DNA from: Flammeovirga agarivorans
GTDB lineage: Bacteria > Bacteroidota > Bacteroidia > Cytophagales > Flammeovirgaceae
DNA length: 64,000 nucleotides
Assembly (NCBI RefSeq): GCF_012641475.1
Contig: NZ_JABAIL010000001.1
Location: 930,001 to 994,000 of the forward strand
Direction of reading: 5' to 3'
In this document: in pieces, positions 62,801-64,000 of the stretch
How the letters are laid out: every line of letters begins with the position of its first letter
How positions within the stretch are numbered: position 1 is the stretch's first letter
Notes under the pieces: generated by a model
Database searches by the model: none
Seen by the model: the letters and a program-made list of their open reading frames with translations, nothing else
Told to the model about the DNA's origin: nothing
Program-made: the position numbers and the translations under genes

Positions 62801-63851
62801 AAATGATATTACTTTGAAGTTCTGTTTTACCTAATAATTTGAAGGTATGAAACTGATCCTTTAATACATAAATTCCATTTCTTTGAGAGCCAATCCACAG
62901 GTTTTGTTGAGCATCTTCAAAAATACAGCGTATGGTGGTGCTACGATCTGAGATATCAATTCTTTCTAAATATTGATTTTTTGAGGGAGTAATCTTCCAT
63001 AAGCCATTTAGTTCAGTACCAACCCATATATTATTCTCACTATCTGTATGTAATGCAATAATTGGAGTATTAGAAAATGCTCTTTGGTGTACACTGTAGA
63101 TAGTTTTGTTTTTAGAATCGTATTTAGAAATTCCTTTTTTTGTCCCAATCCAGATATTTCCATCATGATCTTGCGTAAAACTATGAATCACTTTCGATGG
63201 TATTTGATTAATACCTCTACCTATAGGAAAAGTAGTGACATACTTATTGGATAAGTTGATGAGGTCAATGCCAGCATCCTTAGTTCCCACCCATAATAAT
63301 CCAGTTTTTTTATCGATTAAAATAGTTTCAATTAGGTTCGATGATAGAGGTAATGTTTTGCTGTCTTTATACCAATGCTCAATCACTTCATTATTATTAT
63401 TGATGATATATAACCCAAAACCATTTACGGTAACTATCAAATTATTATTAGGTAGAACAGCGATATCTGAGATGTTTTTATTCGCTAATTCTCTAACAGG
63501 GTTTTCAATAATCTCTTTTTCTTGGTTAATTCTTCTTAGTCCTTTTGTTGTTCCAACCCAAATAGTTTCATTCTTATCAATTTCTAAAGTATTGACAAAG
63601 TGGGAAGGAAGTTGATCTCTGTAAGAACCTTGTGCTGTATTAAAATTTTGGCCATCAAAGTTACTTAAACCGCTTTCTGTTCCCATCCAAATAAAGCCAT
63701 GTTTGTCTTGTAGAATCTCATATACGGTATTGTGAGACAGACCATCTATGGATGTGAAGTTTTGAGCTTTGTTTTGCCCCTTAATATTTGAAGAAATAAG
63801 GAGTAGTGTGAGTAATATTCGAATGATAACGGTATTATTTATGGAAGGCAT
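59895..63851 (-). CDS. Hybrid two-component system regulator (propeller sensor, degenerate kinase, receiver, AraC output)
   Basis: 1318-residue one-protein signalling system (HTCS). Signal ends IKGQ (residue 25). About fourteen Reg_prop beta-propeller repeats (W.GT..GL...) run to about 680, a Y_Y_Y domain covers about 683-755, and one membrane helix about 768-788. The dimerisation helix carries H822 in IIHELNTPINQL. The following ATPase region (about 880-1030) lacks a recognisable N-box Asn, DxGxG and GxGxG motifs, so ATP binding is doubtful. A receiver domain (about 1063-1180) has phospho-acceptor D1111 in IIIIDHTLEG and Lys in ISKPFH. The AraC helix-turn-helix pair covers about 1205-1315 (VQKIQKEMGLSQSSLYKKI, ISEVMLRVGFLDAKYFRVSFKKKYNVSPSQYR). 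HTCS proteins usually sense a glycan fragment and switch on a SusCD locus. No such locus lies beside it in the window. Confidence 0.93.
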   Translation of the reverse strand: MPSINNTVIIRILLTLLLISSNIKGQNKAQNFTSIDGLSHNTVYEILQDKHGFIWMGTESGLSNFDGQNFNTAQGSYRDQLPSHFVNTLEIDKNETIWVGTTKGLRRINQEKEIIENPVRELANKNISDIAVLPNNNLIVTVNGFGLYIINNNNEVIEHWYKDSKTLPLSSNLIETILIDKKTGLLWVGTKDAGIDLINLSNKYVTTFPIGRGINQIPSKVIHSFTQDHDGNIWIGTKKGISKYDSKNKTIYSVHQRAFSNTPIIALHTDSENNIWVGTELNGLWKITPSKNQYLERIDISDRSTTIRCIFEDAQQNLWIGSQRNGIYVLKDQFHTFKLLGKTELQSNIIWGIIVDDNQTIWAGTDGEGITTYNTKYKTSHRYIHIPNDTTSLSDNNIISAFKDSKDRFWFGTYNGGVNLYLPRIDGFQRIGMDQGLLVQDIRSFGEDKNGTIWFGTNRGGLHYYDEDLQKAVSIDRTRTMDIRSICSKGNKLWLGTFDDGGLFNYNIDSKVLQPIKLPVNIEIIFDLLFDQEKDILWIGTYDKGLLAYHYQEKRLEEFKDHKELTSNIIHAIQQDQNGKLWLSSNHGIIEFDYPLKIVNKHSIDVGIQSSDFMDGSKAMTKRGDIYFGGAGGLNYFTPSEIIPQTYSPNIVLTELKVLNEKIIPHQENQILTNSITDTDEIILSYSQNQFSVKYQGIDYKHPETLMYKYYLHGWDKEWNNVGKNNVASFSNLAPGSYTLLIATKVAGGPWSTPYSLSIQIEPPIWRTWWAKFIYVLVFILMIYYWKKFIDNRAKINSQLELQAQQNKLQQENMQVYKDIIHELNTPINQLLMPLENMILDKRNTNSKLKKQLQMLFFNASKMHNILRFILTNKTQDEGELQLEVYQYNLNTFLLNFKESFQLQAQQQSIQIEVKLPEEDVSGWFDLEKIETVLHFLFLSVLQNSSSSDHIMIMLDTEFKELQELCHIDIHLLNTNMHQKHIDLTKRKTSLVGIPMSELYLKKHKGSIQLPQTGNDFIRISFPINKESYSTSEIKMDVEESSALFVNSEIYESTSEQVIKVDQHIAILDDNKDAVTFLSNILSEYHLHTFDNPLDMMGFLSKTPVDIIIIDHTLEGNNGIEVIKKLKKDAKLAIIPTILIASNLTEKTKVSGLKAGADLCISKPFHISILKTHLQNLINSRKYFKNIYRAEVLSESKEVVPLNEDEQLIKKITNLIEEHLADPEFNVQKIQKEMGLSQSSLYKKIKQQTGMSSTEFLRNFRLKYAKKLLEKSNLPISEVMLRVGFLDAKYFRVSFKKKYNVSPSQYRKEYKTQKEENS

Positions 63852-64000
63852 TGGTAGAATACTTTAAGGAAAATAGTTTGTGCTTCTTTCTTTTGCGTGA
63901 AATTAACACTTAAATTAATATCTTTACAGCGGGGTGAAATGAATATAATTGTATTGTTTGTTAAGTTATTGATTTATAGTGTTTTAAAATTAATTTGAAA

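Noticed and set aside
63939-63998. 19-codon hydrophobic open frame at the window end
   Set aside because: Unlike the 46.3 kb unit it has no consensus promoter, and the downstream sequence is not visible.

Overview
The window is AT-rich DNA with the hallmarks of a gliding, glycan-degrading Bacteroidota: SusC/SusD pairs, a hybrid two-component regulator, a PorP/SprF protein beside a giant adhesin with a type IX secretion C-terminus, lipoproteins, and candidate promoters of the Bacteroidota TTG-N19-21-TAnnTTTG type. Gene content and base composition suggest a marine Cytophagales member (Flammeovirga-like). That genus-level guess is inference. No tRNA, rRNA, CRISPR array, insertion sequence or phage gene was seen.

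Layout. (1) 1-8.6 kb, + strand: the end of a SusC, a SusD, a secreted GH3 beta-glucosidase, and a TPR histidine kinase. (2) 8.6-18.5 kb: housekeeping block rimP-nusA-infB on the - strand, then a membrane-anchored cytochrome c, an FAD oxidoreductase, a TerD protein and a lysine-forming saccharopine dehydrogenase-like enzyme. (3) 18.6-32.7 kb: a NagZ-like GH3 lipoprotein and a second susC-susD-GH3 operon on the - strand, which is a diverged inverted copy of the first. A GPH sugar transporter and a cytoplasmic GH94 cellobiose phosphorylase lie on the + strand across a long promoter region. (4) 32.9-43.1 kb, + strand, inorganic nitrogen: ammonium channel, an orphan 117-residue gene with its own promoter, operator-like palindrome and terminator, then an outer-membrane porin with nrtA-nrtB-nrtC-nrtD-type ABC genes and a PilJ-like/PP2C signalling protein. 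(5) 43.2-47.2 kb: sulfatase, aldo/keto reductase, a tiny transcription unit encoding a 23-residue membrane peptide, and a DUF1707 protein. (6) 47.3-56.2 kb: giant multi-domain adhesin, PorP/SprF protein and OmpA-family protein, one operon. (7) 56.3-64 kb, - strand: an exported TPR-CHAT protease-like protein and a 1318-residue hybrid two-component regulator whose ATPase domain looks degenerate.

How it fits together. The two SusCD-GH3 units plus transporter and cellobiose phosphorylase describe uptake of beta-glucan oligosaccharides, periplasmic or surface hydrolysis to glucose, and cytoplasmic phosphorolysis of imported cellobiose. No endo-glucanase is in the window. The nitrogen block looks like a complete outer-membrane-to-cytoplasm nitrate import route with a dedicated signalling protein. 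The adhesin block is a SprB/SprF-like type IX cargo operon. The most novel-looking items are the 46.25-46.43 kb micropeptide unit, the 35.0 kb orphan gene with its palindrome, the PilJ-PP2C protein tied to nitrate import, the exported CHAT protein and the apparent pseudokinase regulator.
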